From: an uncultured Litoreibacter sp.
GTDB lineage: Bacteria > Pseudomonadota > Alphaproteobacteria > Rhodobacterales > Rhodobacteraceae
Length of the DNA stretch: 64,000 nt
Reading direction: 5' to 3'
Assembly: GCA_947501685.1 (NCBI GenBank)
Contig: CANMWQ010000004.1
Span: 372,001 to 436,000, forward strand
Part shown: piece by piece, positions 8,505 to 17,054 of the stretch
Layout of the letters: each line of letters begins with the position of its first letter
Position numbering within the stretch: position 1 is the first letter of the stretch
Made by a program: the position numbers and the translations under genes
The notes under the pieces: generated by a model
What the model saw: the letters and a program-made list of their open reading frames with translations, nothing else
Told to the model about the DNA's origin: nothing
Databases searched by the model: none

Positions 8505-10112
8505 ATGCCAGATCGCGCCTCAAATCAACCCGTCCTGCCGCCCGAGATCGCGCGGCGCCGGACCTTCGCCATCATCTCCCACCCCGATGCGGGCAAGACC
8601 ACGTTGACGGAGAAATTCCTGCTCTATGGGGGCGCCATCCAAATGGCGGGTCAGGTGCGCGCCAAGGGCGAAGCGCGGCGCACGCGCTCTGACTTTATGC
8701 AGATGGAAAAAGACCGCGGCATCTCCGTCTCCGCCTCCGCCATGTCGTTTGACTATGACAGCTACCGGTTCAACCTTGTCGACACGCCCGGCCACTCCGA
8801 TTTTTCGGAAGACACCTACCGCACGCTTACCGCTGTGGACGCTGCCGTGATGGTCATCGACGGAGCCAAGGGCGTCGAGAGCCAGACCCAGAAACTGTTC
8901 GAAGTTTGCCGTCTGCGCGACCTTCCAATCTTGACGTTTTGCAACAAAATGGACCGCGAAAGTCGCGATACTTTCGAAATCATTGACGAAATCCAAGAAA
9001 ACCTTGCGATTGACGTCACCCCCGCCTCATGGCCCATCGGCGTCGGGCGCGACTTCATGGGCTGCTACGATCTGCTGCGCGACCGGCTCGAATTGATGGA
9101 CCGCGCAGATCGCAACAAAGTCGCGGAAAGCATTGAAATTTCTGGGTTAGATGACCCCAAGCTGGCCGAACATGTGCCCGCCGCCCTGTTGGAAAAATTC
9201 CTCGAAGAGATCGAGATGGCCAAGGAGCTTTTGCCCGAGCTGGACCATCAAGCCCTGCTCGATGGCACCATGACGCCGATCTGGTTCGGCTCCGCAATCA
9301 ACAGTTTCGGTGTGCAGGAACTGATGCAGGGCATCGCCGATTACGGCCCCCAGCCGCAGCCCCAAAAAGCCGAGCCGCGCCAGATCGCACCCGATGAAAA
9401 GAAAGTCGCGGGCTTCGTGTTCAAGGTGCAGGCCAATATGGACCCCAAACACCGCGACCGCGTGGCCTTCGTGCGGCTGGCCTCGGGCCATTTCAAACGC
9501 GGCATGAAACTGACCCATGTGCGCGAGAAAAAGCAGATGGCGATCTCCAATCCGGTGCTGTTTCTGGCGTCCGACCGCGAACTGGCCGAGGAGGCCTGGG
9601 CGGGCGACATCATGGGCATCCCGAACCACGGCCAGCTGCGCATTGGCGACACGCTGACCGAGGGCGAGGCGCTGCGGGTCGCGGGCATCCCCTCCTTCGC
9701 GCCGGAGCTGTTGCAGACCTGCCGCGCGGGCGATCCGCTGAAAGCCAAGCATCTGGAAAAAGCGCTGATGCAATTCGCCGAGGAAGGGGCTGCCAAAGTC
9801 TTCAAACCGGCCTTTGGGTCAGGCTTTATCGTCGGCGTCGTCGGCGCGCTGCAATTCGAAGTGCTGGCCAGCCGGATCGAGCTGGAATACGGCCTGCCCG
9901 TGCGCTTTGAGGCCTCGCAATTCACCTCTGCCCGCTGGGTCACTGGCGACAAACCCGCAGTGGACAAGTTCATCGCGGCCAACCAACAACATATCAGCCA
10001 CGACAATGACGGCGACGTGGTGTTTTTGACCCGCCTGCAATGGGATATCGACCGCGTGGTGCGCGACTATCCGGATGTGACCTTGTCCAACACAAAAGAA
10101 ATGATGGTCTAG
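8505..10112 (+). CDS. prfC: Peptide chain release factor 3
   Basis: Translational GTPase RF3 of 535 aa, which recycles RF1/RF2 from the ribosome after peptide release. G1 is SHPDAGKTTL, the G2 region includes EKDRGISVSAS, G3 is DTPGHSDF and G4 is NKMD. It continues through domain II and the RF3-specific C-terminal domain. I chose the ATG at 8505 (MPDRASNQ), which leaves a short N terminus like other RF3 proteins; in-frame codons 36 bases upstream are unlikely. It stands alone between the Hint gene and a papain-like gene. The assignment is unambiguous. Confidence 0.97.
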   Translation: MPDRASNQPVLPPEIARRRTFAIISHPDAGKTTLTEKFLLYGGAIQMAGQVRAKGEARRTRSDFMQMEKDRGISVSASAMSFDYDSYRFNLVDTPGHSDFSEDTYRTLTAVDAAVMVIDGAKGVESQTQKLFEVCRLRDLPILTFCNKMDRESRDTFEIIDEIQENLAIDVTPASWPIGVGRDFMGCYDLLRDRLELMDRADRNKVAESIEISGLDDPKLAEHVPAALLEKFLEEIEMAKELLPELDHQALLDGTMTPIWFGSAINSFGVQELMQGIADYGPQPQPQKAEPRQIAPDEKKVAGFVFKVQANMDPKHRDRVAFVRLASGHFKRGMKLTHVREKKQMAISNPVLFLASDRELAEEAWAGDIMGIPNHGQLRIGDTLTEGEALRVAGIPSFAPELLQTCRAGDPLKAKHLEKALMQFAEEGAAKVFKPAFGSGFIVGVVGALQFEVLASRIELEYGLPVRFEASQFTSARWVTGDKPAVDKFIAANQQHISHDNDGDVVFLTRLQWDIDRVVRDYPDVTLSNTKEMMV

Positions 10113-10176
10113 CCGGTCACCTGCACCCCACGGCCATGTGAAAACAGTTACATTCGCGTTACGGTAGCGTGACCAC

Positions 10177-10899
10177 ATGAACAGTATCAGCACGCGCCTT
10201 GGCCGCGGCATCGCCGCCTATCTGGAACGCCCTTCGGGCGACTATATGCCGTTCTCCGTCACCGACCAGCGCATGCTCTGCGCCACCTTGCAGCCCGGAG
10301 ACGTGCTGCTCGTCGAAGGCAATTCCCGTGCCTCCAAGGCGATCAAATACCTCACCAATTCGACATGGTCTCACGCCGCATTATTCGTGGGCGAGCATCC
10401 AGACGGCTCTCTGATCGAGGCTGACTTGCAGCATGGCGTCATCCATGTGCCGTTGACCAAATACGACGAATTCAACACCCGCATCTGTCGCCCCGTTGGC
10501 CTGACGCCTGAGGATCTCAACGAGGTGATCTCCCATATGGAACAAAGCCTTGGGCGGGTTTATGACCTCAAGAACATCGTCGATCTGGCCCGCTACCTGC
10601 TGCCGCAACCGCCCGTGCCGCGCCGCTTTCGACGCCGCATGTTGGCGCTGGGATCAGGCGATCCAACGCGGGCCATCTGCTCCAGCCTGATCGCCGAGGC
10701 CTTCCAGAAGGTGGCCTACCCCATCCTGCCCACCGTGGAGATCAACACCGAACCGCAACAGGCCGATGAGATCCTCCATATCCGGCACCATTCGCTGTTC
10801 ACGCCGCGCGATTTCGACCTGTCGCCCTATTTCAAAGTGGTCAAACCCACCATTGAGGCAGGCTTTAATCACCACAATCTGACCTGGAACCATCTATAG
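10177..10899 (+). CDS. Permuted papain-like (YiiX/NlpC-P60-type) protein
   Basis: Protein of 240 aa with the layout of YiiX/YaeF-type permuted papain-fold enzymes. An LQPGDVLLVEG strand is followed by the catalytic-His segment STWSHAALFVG (His66), and the putative nucleophile Cys168 comes later in AICSSLIAEAF. This order (His before Cys) marks circular permutation. There is no signal peptide or membrane segment. Members act as amidases or thioesterases in known cases, but the substrate here is unknown. A second, divergent protein with the same layout lies at 48036-48773. It is a single gene between prfC and the helicase gene. Confidence 0.72.
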   Translation: MNSISTRLGRGIAAYLERPSGDYMPFSVTDQRMLCATLQPGDVLLVEGNSRASKAIKYLTNSTWSHAALFVGEHPDGSLIEADLQHGVIHVPLTKYDEFNTRICRPVGLTPEDLNEVISHMEQSLGRVYDLKNIVDLARYLLPQPPVPRRFRRRMLALGSGDPTRAICSSLIAEAFQKVAYPILPTVEINTEPQQADEILHIRHHSLFTPRDFDLSPYFKVVKPTIEAGFNHHNLTWNHL

Positions 10900-10987
10900 T
10901 TTCCAATCAGTGGCTAATCTGTCCCAAACCTGCGTGATTTGCCTTGCTTGATTGACCCTGCGGCCCAAACGCACTACATGCAGCGTA

Positions 10988-11064
10988 CCTGTGGAAAACG
11001 TCCCCAGGCCGACGCAGGGACGCGTTGGAACCAGCGTCCCAAATCACTGCAGCTTCGCGCTGCA
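10988..11064 (+). promoter_or_regulatory. Structured 5' leader of the DEAD-box helicase gene
   Basis: Three consecutive potential hairpins precede the helicase ATG. The first is a weak stem CCTG/CAGG with extra GG/CC pairs (10988-11009). The second is a perfect 7-bp GGGACGC/GCGTCCC (11017-11040). The third is a perfect 6-bp TGCAGC/GCTGCA with a five-base loop (11048-11064). The last ends 15 bases before the start codon. Structured leaders are known to control cold-induced helicase mRNAs in other bacteria; that role here is inference. Confidence 0.45.
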
Positions 11065-11079
11065 CCTATTTGGAAACAC

Positions 11080-12552
11080 ATGACAAAATTCTCAGACCTG
11101 AAACTGCACGCCAAGGTGCTTAAAGCCATTGACGAGGTCGGCTACACGCAGCCCACCCCTATTCAGGCCGGGGCCATCCCGCCTGCCCTTGAGGGGCGCG
11201 ACGTCCTTGGCATTGCCCAGACAGGCACCGGCAAGACCGCCAGTTTCACGCTGCCGATGATCACGATGCTCAACCGCGGCCGCGCCCGTGCGCGCATGCC
11301 GCGCTCCCTTGTGCTGGCCCCGACGCGCGAGCTGGCCGCCCAAGTGGCCGAGAACTTCGATCTTTACGCAAAATACACCAAGCTGACCAAAGCGCTTCTG
11401 ATCGGCGGCGTCTCCTTCAAGGAGCAGGACCAGCTGATCGACAAAGGCGTCGACGTGCTGATCGCCACGCCGGGCCGCCTGCTGGACCATTTCGAGCGCG
11501 GCAAACTGATCCTCACAGACGTGAAAGTCATGGTGGTCGACGAGGCCGACCGGATGCTTGACATGGGCTTCATCCCCGATATCGAGCGGATTTTCGGCCT
11601 GACACCGTTCACCCGCCAAACCCTGTTCTTCTCCGCCACCATGGCCCCGGAGATCGAGCGGATCACCAACACCTTCCTGTCCAACCCCGAGCGGATCGAG
11701 GTTGCCCGTCAGGCCACCACGTCGGAAACGATCACGCAGCTGGTCTATGAAATCCCCGCCTCGGGCCGCGACACGGGCAAGAAAAAGCGCGACTTCCTGC
11801 GCCAACTCATTGATCAGGAAGGCGAAAAAGTCACCAACGGCATCATCTTCTGCAACCGCAAAGTGGATGTGGACACCGTCGCCAAATCGCTGAAAAAGCA
11901 CGGCCACGACGCGGAGCCGATACATGGCGATCTCGACCAATCCTACCGCACGCGCACGCTGGACGGCTTCCGGGACGGCAAATTGCGCTTCCTTGTGGCC
12001 TCCGATGTGGCCGCGCGCGGGCTTGATATCCCGAATGTCAGCCACGTGTTCAACTTCGACGTCCCCAGCCATTCCGAAGATTACGTGCACCGCATTGGCC
12101 GCACGGGTCGCGCGGGGCGGTCCGGGACGGCAATGATGATCTCGACGCCCAAGGATGACAAGCTGCTGGCGGGCATCGAAAGCCTTATTGAGACCACCAT
12201 TCCACGTGGCGAAACCGGCATGGTCAAACCCGCCGACGCGGCCCCTGAAAAGCCGGAAGCGCAGGAAGAGAAGCCAACCAAATCGCGCTCCCGGTCACGC
12301 CGCTCCTCCAAGTCGAAAAATGCCGCTGAGGAAACGCAGAGCGCCCCGCAGCCAGAGCCCGAAGCGACGGCAGAAGCCCCAAAAACCGAGGAGCGCCGCG
12401 CGCCAAAGCAAGACAAGCCACGCGAAGAGAAACGCAGCCGTGGTGGTCGTGGACGCGGGCGCAACGAGGATCGTGGCCCGAAAGTCGTGGGCCTTGGCGA
12501 TCACCTGCCCGGCTTCATCGAGAAAAGTTTCGAAGAACGCCGCACGGAATAG
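11080..12552 (+). CDS. DEAD-box ATP-dependent RNA helicase (RhlE-like)
   Basis: Superfamily 2 RNA helicase of 490 aa. The Q motif is GYTQPTPIQ, motif I AQTGTGKT, motif Ia PTRELA, motif II DEAD, motif III SAT and motif VI HRIGRTGRAGRSG. The two RecA-like domains end near residue 370. The remaining 120 residues are a low-complexity basic/acidic tail rich in Lys, Arg, Ser, Glu and Pro (SRSRRSSKSK), typical of RhlE/DeaD-like proteins that bind RNA through a disordered tail. The start at 11080 (MTKFSDLKLH) is favoured by the helicase N terminus. Upstream in-frame codons run through the hairpin-rich leader. It is a single-gene unit with a hairpin downstream. Confidence 0.93.
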   Translation: MTKFSDLKLHAKVLKAIDEVGYTQPTPIQAGAIPPALEGRDVLGIAQTGTGKTASFTLPMITMLNRGRARARMPRSLVLAPTRELAAQVAENFDLYAKYTKLTKALLIGGVSFKEQDQLIDKGVDVLIATPGRLLDHFERGKLILTDVKVMVVDEADRMLDMGFIPDIERIFGLTPFTRQTLFFSATMAPEIERITNTFLSNPERIEVARQATTSETITQLVYEIPASGRDTGKKKRDFLRQLIDQEGEKVTNGIIFCNRKVDVDTVAKSLKKHGHDAEPIHGDLDQSYRTRTLDGFRDGKLRFLVASDVAARGLDIPNVSHVFNFDVPSHSEDYVHRIGRTGRAGRSGTAMMISTPKDDKLLAGIESLIETTIPRGETGMVKPADAAPEKPEAQEEKPTKSRSRSRRSSKSKNAAEETQSAPQPEPEATAEAPKTEERRAPKQDKPREEKRSRGGRGRGRNEDRGPKVVGLGDHLPGFIEKSFEERRTE

Positions 12553-12557
12553 CAAGT

Positions 12558-12584
12558 GGCGGCATCCTTCCCCGGACTGCCGCC
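12558..12584 (+). terminator. Hairpin downstream of the helicase gene
   Basis: Perfect 7-bp stem GGCGGCA / TGCCGCC with a 13-base loop, six bases after the helicase stop. There is no T-tract, so it may protect an mRNA 3' end or assist termination rather than be a classical intrinsic terminator. Confidence 0.35.
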
Positions 12585-12651
12585 CCCCTGCCTTAGAACC
12601 GACCAATTCAAGCGCCATCCTTGCCTGACCATCAGACGAGGAGACCCCCAA

Positions 12652-13113
12652 ATGCGCCGCCCTGCCCTTCATGCCGCCCTGATCACTTTGATCTGCGCAA
12701 GCGCCACGCAAGCTCAGGACAAAGACTGCCTTATGGGCGATGTGACCTTTATCACCGGCGACCGCACGGAGGTGCTGAACCTCGAAATCCACGAACGCAG
12801 AGTGGAGGTTCCAAAGGGATTATATCGCAAAACCGAGCTGCCCGAATTTGGCGGCGTTCTTGCGATTTACCCCGCCAACCGCGACAGGCGCAATCTGGTG
12901 AACACCAATCTTTTCTCTGCCGACATGATGAGCTTTGACGACACCGGCAAGACCATCAATCTGATGGTCGATGACAGCGCCGAGGCCGTCGACAGGTTCC
13001 CCGCAGGCAATGGCATGCGCTTCGCCGCCTATCTGGCTGGCGGCACGATCAAGGCCAAAGGCTTCACCGCGCAAACCGTGATTTTTGACGTGGACTGCAC
13101 CGAAGCGAAGTAG
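12652..13113 (+). CDS. Secreted DUF192-like protein, divergent
   Basis: Exported protein of 153 aa. An N-terminal signal peptide (ALHAALITLICASATQA, cut after AQA) is followed by about 130 residues. The arrangement recalls DUF192: GLYRKTELP before an ..IYP.. strand, then DMMSFDDTGK where DUF192 has DMIF.D..G, and a final GGTIKAKGF where DUF192 has GG.....G. Similarity is weak and was judged by eye. DUF192 proteins are small periplasmic proteins of unknown role. The ATG at 12652 has a clear GAGGAG ten bases upstream, which decides the start. It converges with the type II NADH dehydrogenase gene, with three bases between the stops. Confidence 0.6.
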   Translation: MRRPALHAALITLICASATQAQDKDCLMGDVTFITGDRTEVLNLEIHERRVEVPKGLYRKTELPEFGGVLAIYPANRDRRNLVNTNLFSADMMSFDDTGKTINLMVDDSAEAVDRFPAGNGMRFAAYLAGGTIKAKGFTAQTVIFDVDCTEAK

Positions 13114-13116
13114 CGC

Positions 13117-14385
13117 CTAGCCCGGCTTGACCGGATCGCGGTGCATGATCAGCCGCACGCCACGCTGCCATGTGACATAGGCCCAGAGCCAATGCAGCAC
13201 CACGAACAGCCGGTTCTTGAAGCCAATCAGAAAATACACATGCGCGGCCCCCCAAAGCAGCCAGCCAATAAAGCCCGTGACCTTCAGCCCAAAGAGATCG
13301 GCGACAGCCCGGTTCCGCCCGATCGTGGCCATGGAGCCCACGTCCTTGTAGCGAAAACCTCGGGCCAACACCGCGCCGCGCGCTTCAGCTGCCAGTCGCT
13401 TGCCGACATAAGCGCCCATCTGTTTGGCGACCGGTGCCACCCCCGGCAAAGCCTTCCCCTCTGGCGCATATTTTGCCGTGTCACCAATCACATAGACGGA
13501 AGCGGACCCTACGGGGCGCAGCGTCTCATCGACCACAACATGGCCCGACGGGCCAGCCTCCACGCTCAACCAGTGCGCCGCCGGTGAGGCCTGAACCCCC
13601 GCCGCCCAAATACAATTCTCGGCCCTAATGGTGCCGCCATCAGTCGTGATCTCGCCTGCGGCGATATCCGTCACACGGGTGTTCAGCCGCACCTCAACAC
13701 CGAGCCCCTCAAGATCGCGCAAGGCTCGCTGGGACAGTTTTGGCGCAAAACCCGGCAAGACACGGTCCCCGGCCTCAATGAGCACCACGCGGGTCTGCGC
13801 CGGATCGAGCGCGCGGAAATCAGAGCCAACGGAGCGCGCCAGCTCGCTGACAGCCCCTGCAAGCTCAACCCCCGTGGGCCCCGCGCCGATCACGACAAAG
13901 CTCTGATACGCCTTGGCTTTCTCCGGGTCGCTTTTGACCAGCAGCTCCGCCTGCTCAAAGGCAAAGAGCAGCTTTTCCCGCATCTGGTAGGCGTCCTGCA
14001 ACGTCTTGAGCCCCGGCGCATGCGCCGCCCAGCCGTCATTGCCGAAATAGCTGTGTTGCGCGCCCGTGGCGATGATCAGCGCGTCATATTTGTGCCGCGC
14101 GCCGCTGGCACAGATCACCTCCATCGTTTGTGGATCAACGTTGCAGACCTCGTCCATGACGACCTGCAAATTGCTCTGGTCGCGCAGCACCGCGCGAATG
14201 GGCACCGCAATCTCCGCCGGGGTCAGGGCAGCTGTGGCGACTTGATACAGCAAGGGCTGGAACAAGTGATGATTTTGTTTGTCGATTAGGGTGATCTCCA
14301 CCGCCGCGCTGGCCAGTTCCTTGGCCGCACTCAGACCTCCAAAACCGGCCCCGATGATGACGACATGCTTTCGCGGATCAGGCAT
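13117..14385 (-). CDS. ndh: Type II NADH dehydrogenase (NDH-2)
   Basis: Peripheral-membrane flavoprotein of 422 aa that oxidises NADH and reduces quinone without proton pumping. The FAD-binding Rossmann motif is VVIIGAGFGGLSAAKEL at residues 8-24. The substrate/quinone segment FQPLLYQVATAAL is a hallmark of NDH-2. The second dinucleotide motif is VVIGAGPTGVELAGA, and IGDTAKY fits the FAD-site GD motif. C-terminal hydrophobic segments (GFIGWLLWGAAHVYFLIGF) fit the membrane anchor. I chose the ATG at 14385 because GGAGGGG lies just upstream; the ATG at 14400 lacks a site. It sits on the same strand as the complex I operon, 177 bases beyond rnj. Confidence 0.9.
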   Translation of the reverse strand: MPDPRKHVVIIGAGFGGLSAAKELASAAVEITLIDKQNHHLFQPLLYQVATAALTPAEIAVPIRAVLRDQSNLQVVMDEVCNVDPQTMEVICASGARHKYDALIIATGAQHSYFGNDGWAAHAPGLKTLQDAYQMREKLLFAFEQAELLVKSDPEKAKAYQSFVVIGAGPTGVELAGAVSELARSVGSDFRALDPAQTRVVLIEAGDRVLPGFAPKLSQRALRDLEGLGVEVRLNTRVTDIAAGEITTDGGTIRAENCIWAAGVQASPAAHWLSVEAGPSGHVVVDETLRPVGSASVYVIGDTAKYAPEGKALPGVAPVAKQMGAYVGKRLAAEARGAVLARGFRYKDVGSMATIGRNRAVADLFGLKVTGFIGWLLWGAAHVYFLIGFKNRLFVVLHWLWAYVTWQRGVRLIMHRDPVKPG

Positions 14386-14518
14386 TTCAGGCCCCTCCAT
14401 TCATGCAAATGTGATGGCCTTGTCTGACCATCTTGCACATAAGCACGCCGCCCGCGATGTCACCCTCTAAAGGGCAAAATCACGGGTTAAATTTGCGTAA
14501 ACAGAATTAGGAAAGCCT

Positions 14519-14558
14519 ATTGGTATCAAAACCTTACCAATATACGACGCATGCGTCG
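14519..14558. repeat. Two palindromic elements between rnj and ndh
   Basis: A perfect 14-bp palindrome CGACGCATGCGTCG (14545-14558) begins five bases after the rnj stop. Next to it is a 7-bp inverted repeat ATTGGTA / TACCAAT with a 9-base loop (14519-14525 and 14535-14541). Neither has the form of a strong intrinsic terminator. One may be an operator for ndh, whose promoter must lie in this 177-bp gap. Confidence 0.45.
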
Positions 14559-14562
14559 CCGT

Positions 14563-16227
14563 TCAGGCCGCGAGCCTTGAAATCAGGACCACGACCTCCG
14601 GCTTCTTGCCGATCTCGCCTTGGGACACCTGCCGCACGATCCGCTTGATTTGCTCCTCAAGCTTGGCGTCATCAGCTACTGTCTTGCTATCAGCCCGGCC
14701 CAGAAACTGGCCGACCTCCTGCTCCAGAATGTCCTGCAACGGGGCCCGCGACTGGCCGACCTCAGGCAAGCCCCGCAGCTCCGCCCAGGCATCTGTCAGC
14801 GGCTCGTCCTCCTCGTCGATCAGGATGCCGATGACAACCTGCCCGTTCAAAGCCATCCGAATGCGGTCCCGCACGACGCCGTCCAAGGCGCCCACCTGCA
14901 CCGAACCGTCGAGATAGAGACGCCCCGTCTCCACAAACTCGACCACCTCTGGCCGGTTGCCGGACAGCGACACCATGGTGCCATTGGGCGCGATCATCGA
15001 GGCAATCCCGCCCGCATCGCCCAGCTTGGCATGCTCGCGCAGCATCCGGTGCTCGCCATGCATCGGGATCAGGATCTGAGGCTGCGTCAGCTCATGCATC
15101 TTCTTAAGGTCAGGCCGGTTCGCATGGCCCGAAACATGAATGGCGGCCATCTTGTCGTCGATCACATCCACATCCATCTCCGACAGCGCGTTGGTGATAC
15201 GCCCAACGGAGACCTCGTTGCCCGGAATGGTCTTGGACGAGAAGATAAACGTGTCCCCCGCCTTCATTTGTAAGCCCAGATACTTACCCCGCGACAGCTG
15301 TGCAGAGGCCGCGCGCCGCTCCCCCTGGCTGCCGGTGGCCAGCAGCATCAGATGGTCACGCGGAATATCGCGGGCTTCTTCCGCAGAAATCGTGGCCGGG
15401 AAATCCTTGATCAACCCTGTCTCGACGCCCGCGCCGATCATCTTCTTCATCGCCCGGCCCAGCAGCACGACGGAGCGCCCCGCCGCCACGCCCGCATCCG
15501 CCAGCGTCTTCACCCGCGCAATGTTCGAGGCAAACGTCGTCGCCACCACCATGCCGGAGGCCTCGCGCACCACGCGCTCGATCTCGGGACCAACCGTGGC
15601 CTCAGAGCGGCCAGCGTCTGGGGAGAACACATTGGTCGAGTCGCAGACCAACGCCTTGACGGGACCCAGATTGCCCCAAGCCTCCAGATCAAACGGCTCG
15701 CCCAGCCCCGGCGTCTCGTCGATCTTGAAATCGCCCGTATGGACCACGCGGCCCTCCGGCGTGTCGATGATCAGCGCGGAGCTTTCCGGGATCGAGTGCG
15801 AAATCGGCATGAAGCCGACTTTAAACGGCCCCGCCTCTGTCATCTCGGGCATGGGGCCGACCGTGGTGATCTCAGAGCCGTTATAGCCGTGCTCTTCCAT
15901 CTTCAGCCGGCCAATATGGGCGGTAAACTTGCGCGCATAAACGGGTGCTGTCAGCCGCGGGTAAAGATGCCCCAGCGCGCCCACATGGTCTTCATGCGCA
16001 TGGGTGATGAAGATGGCGTCCAGACGGTCCACCCGTTCGGCCAGCCAGTCAATGTCGGGAAAGATCAGATCAACCCCCGGTGTGCCGTCCATGTCAGGGA
16101 AGGTCACACCCATATCCACAAGGATATACCGCTCCTTGCCCGGTCTGCCGTACCCGTAGACATACATATTCATGCCCACCTCGCCCGCCCCACCAAGGGG
16201 CAGGTAAATCAGCCGCTCTGCTGCCAT
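14563..16227 (-). CDS. rnj: Ribonuclease J
   Basis: Metallo-beta-lactamase/beta-CASP ribonuclease of 554 aa, the 5'-3' exo- and endoribonuclease of mRNA decay and rRNA maturation. The zinc-binding motif ITHAHEDH gives His76, His78, Asp80 and His81. Further ligands are in ISHSIPES and HTGDFKID. The beta-CASP domain follows, with HVSGHANRPDLKKM matching the RNase J HxSGH motif. Length is normal. Its ATG overlaps the coaX stop by one base (TAATG), so it is translated with coaX as the last gene of the nuo-birA-coaX-rnj series. Confidence 0.95.
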   Translation of the reverse strand: MAAERLIYLPLGGAGEVGMNMYVYGYGRPGKERYILVDMGVTFPDMDGTPGVDLIFPDIDWLAERVDRLDAIFITHAHEDHVGALGHLYPRLTAPVYARKFTAHIGRLKMEEHGYNGSEITTVGPMPEMTEAGPFKVGFMPISHSIPESSALIIDTPEGRVVHTGDFKIDETPGLGEPFDLEAWGNLGPVKALVCDSTNVFSPDAGRSEATVGPEIERVVREASGMVVATTFASNIARVKTLADAGVAAGRSVVLLGRAMKKMIGAGVETGLIKDFPATISAEEARDIPRDHLMLLATGSQGERRAASAQLSRGKYLGLQMKAGDTFIFSSKTIPGNEVSVGRITNALSEMDVDVIDDKMAAIHVSGHANRPDLKKMHELTQPQILIPMHGEHRMLREHAKLGDAGGIASMIAPNGTMVSLSGNRPEVVEFVETGRLYLDGSVQVGALDGVVRDRIRMALNGQVVIGILIDEEDEPLTDAWAELRGLPEVGQSRAPLQDILEQEVGQFLGRADSKTVADDAKLEEQIKRIVRQVSQGEIGKKPEVVVLISRLAA

Positions 16228-17000
16228 TATTTTTGCTTTCTGTTGTAGCTGTTGATGACCACCAGACCATGCATGGTCAGGTCATCATTGAATTCGTCAA
16301 ATAGCGTATCGGATTGTTGGAACAAGGGCGCAAGCCCGCCGGTGGAGATCACCTTCATCTCCCGGTCCCGCTCCGCCTTGATGCGGGCGGTAATCTCCTT
16401 GATCAGGCCGATATAGCCCCAGAACACGCCCGATTGCATGCAGGCCACCGTGTTGGTACCGATGACGGCCTGAGGCTTGGTAATGTCCACATGCGGCAAG
16501 GCCGCGGCGGCATTGTGGAGCGCCTCCAGCGACAGGTTCACGCCCGGCGCGATCACGCCGCCAATATAGGCCCCGTCTTGCGCCACCACGTCAAAGGTGG
16601 TGGCCGTGCCGAAATCGACGACAATCAAGTCGCCGCCAAAGAGATCAAACCCCGCCACCGTGTTGACCAGCCGGTCCGGCCCAACAGCAGTGCCTTCGTC
16701 CACGCGCACATCGACGGGAAGCGCGCAGCCCTCCTTGCCAACCACCAAGGGGCGGCAGTTGAAATAGCGGTCTGAGAAAACCCGCAGGTTGAACACCACG
16801 CGCGGCACGGTGGAGGAGACGATCACCTCCGTGATCTCCACATCGACCTTCTGGAACTGCATCAAAGACGTCAGCCAGACGTAATACTGATCCGCCGTGC
16901 GCTGCCACTCCGTGGAGGTGCGGCCCGAGAAGATGAAACGCTCCCCGTCCCATATGGAGAACACGGTGTTGGTGTTCCCGCAGTCAATTGCCAGCAGCAT
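16227..17000 (-). CDS. coaX: Type III pantothenate kinase
   Basis: Phosphorylates pantothenate in the first step of CoA synthesis, 257 aa. The ASKHA-type ATPase fold shows in MLLAIDCGNTNTVF (phosphate 1), GPDRLVN and VVDFGTATTFDV (phosphate 2), followed by GGVIAPGVNLSLEAL. STGGLAPL is the adenosine motif. Type III kinases need a monovalent cation and are not feedback inhibited by CoA; this is family knowledge. It overlaps the rnj start by one base and follows birA after about 54 bases. Confidence 0.95.
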   Translation of the reverse strand: MLLAIDCGNTNTVFSIWDGERFIFSGRTSTEWQRTADQYYVWLTSLMQFQKVDVEITEVIVSSTVPRVVFNLRVFSDRYFNCRPLVVGKEGCALPVDVRVDEGTAVGPDRLVNTVAGFDLFGGDLIVVDFGTATTFDVVAQDGAYIGGVIAPGVNLSLEALHNAAAALPHVDITKPQAVIGTNTVACMQSGVFWGYIGLIKEITARIKAERDREMKVISTGGLAPLFQQSDTLFDEFNDDLTMHGLVVINSYNRKQK

Positions 17001-17054
17001 GGGTCTCGCCTTTTGTCATGTTACCTGCCGCAGTAAACCGGTTTCGGGCAAAGG

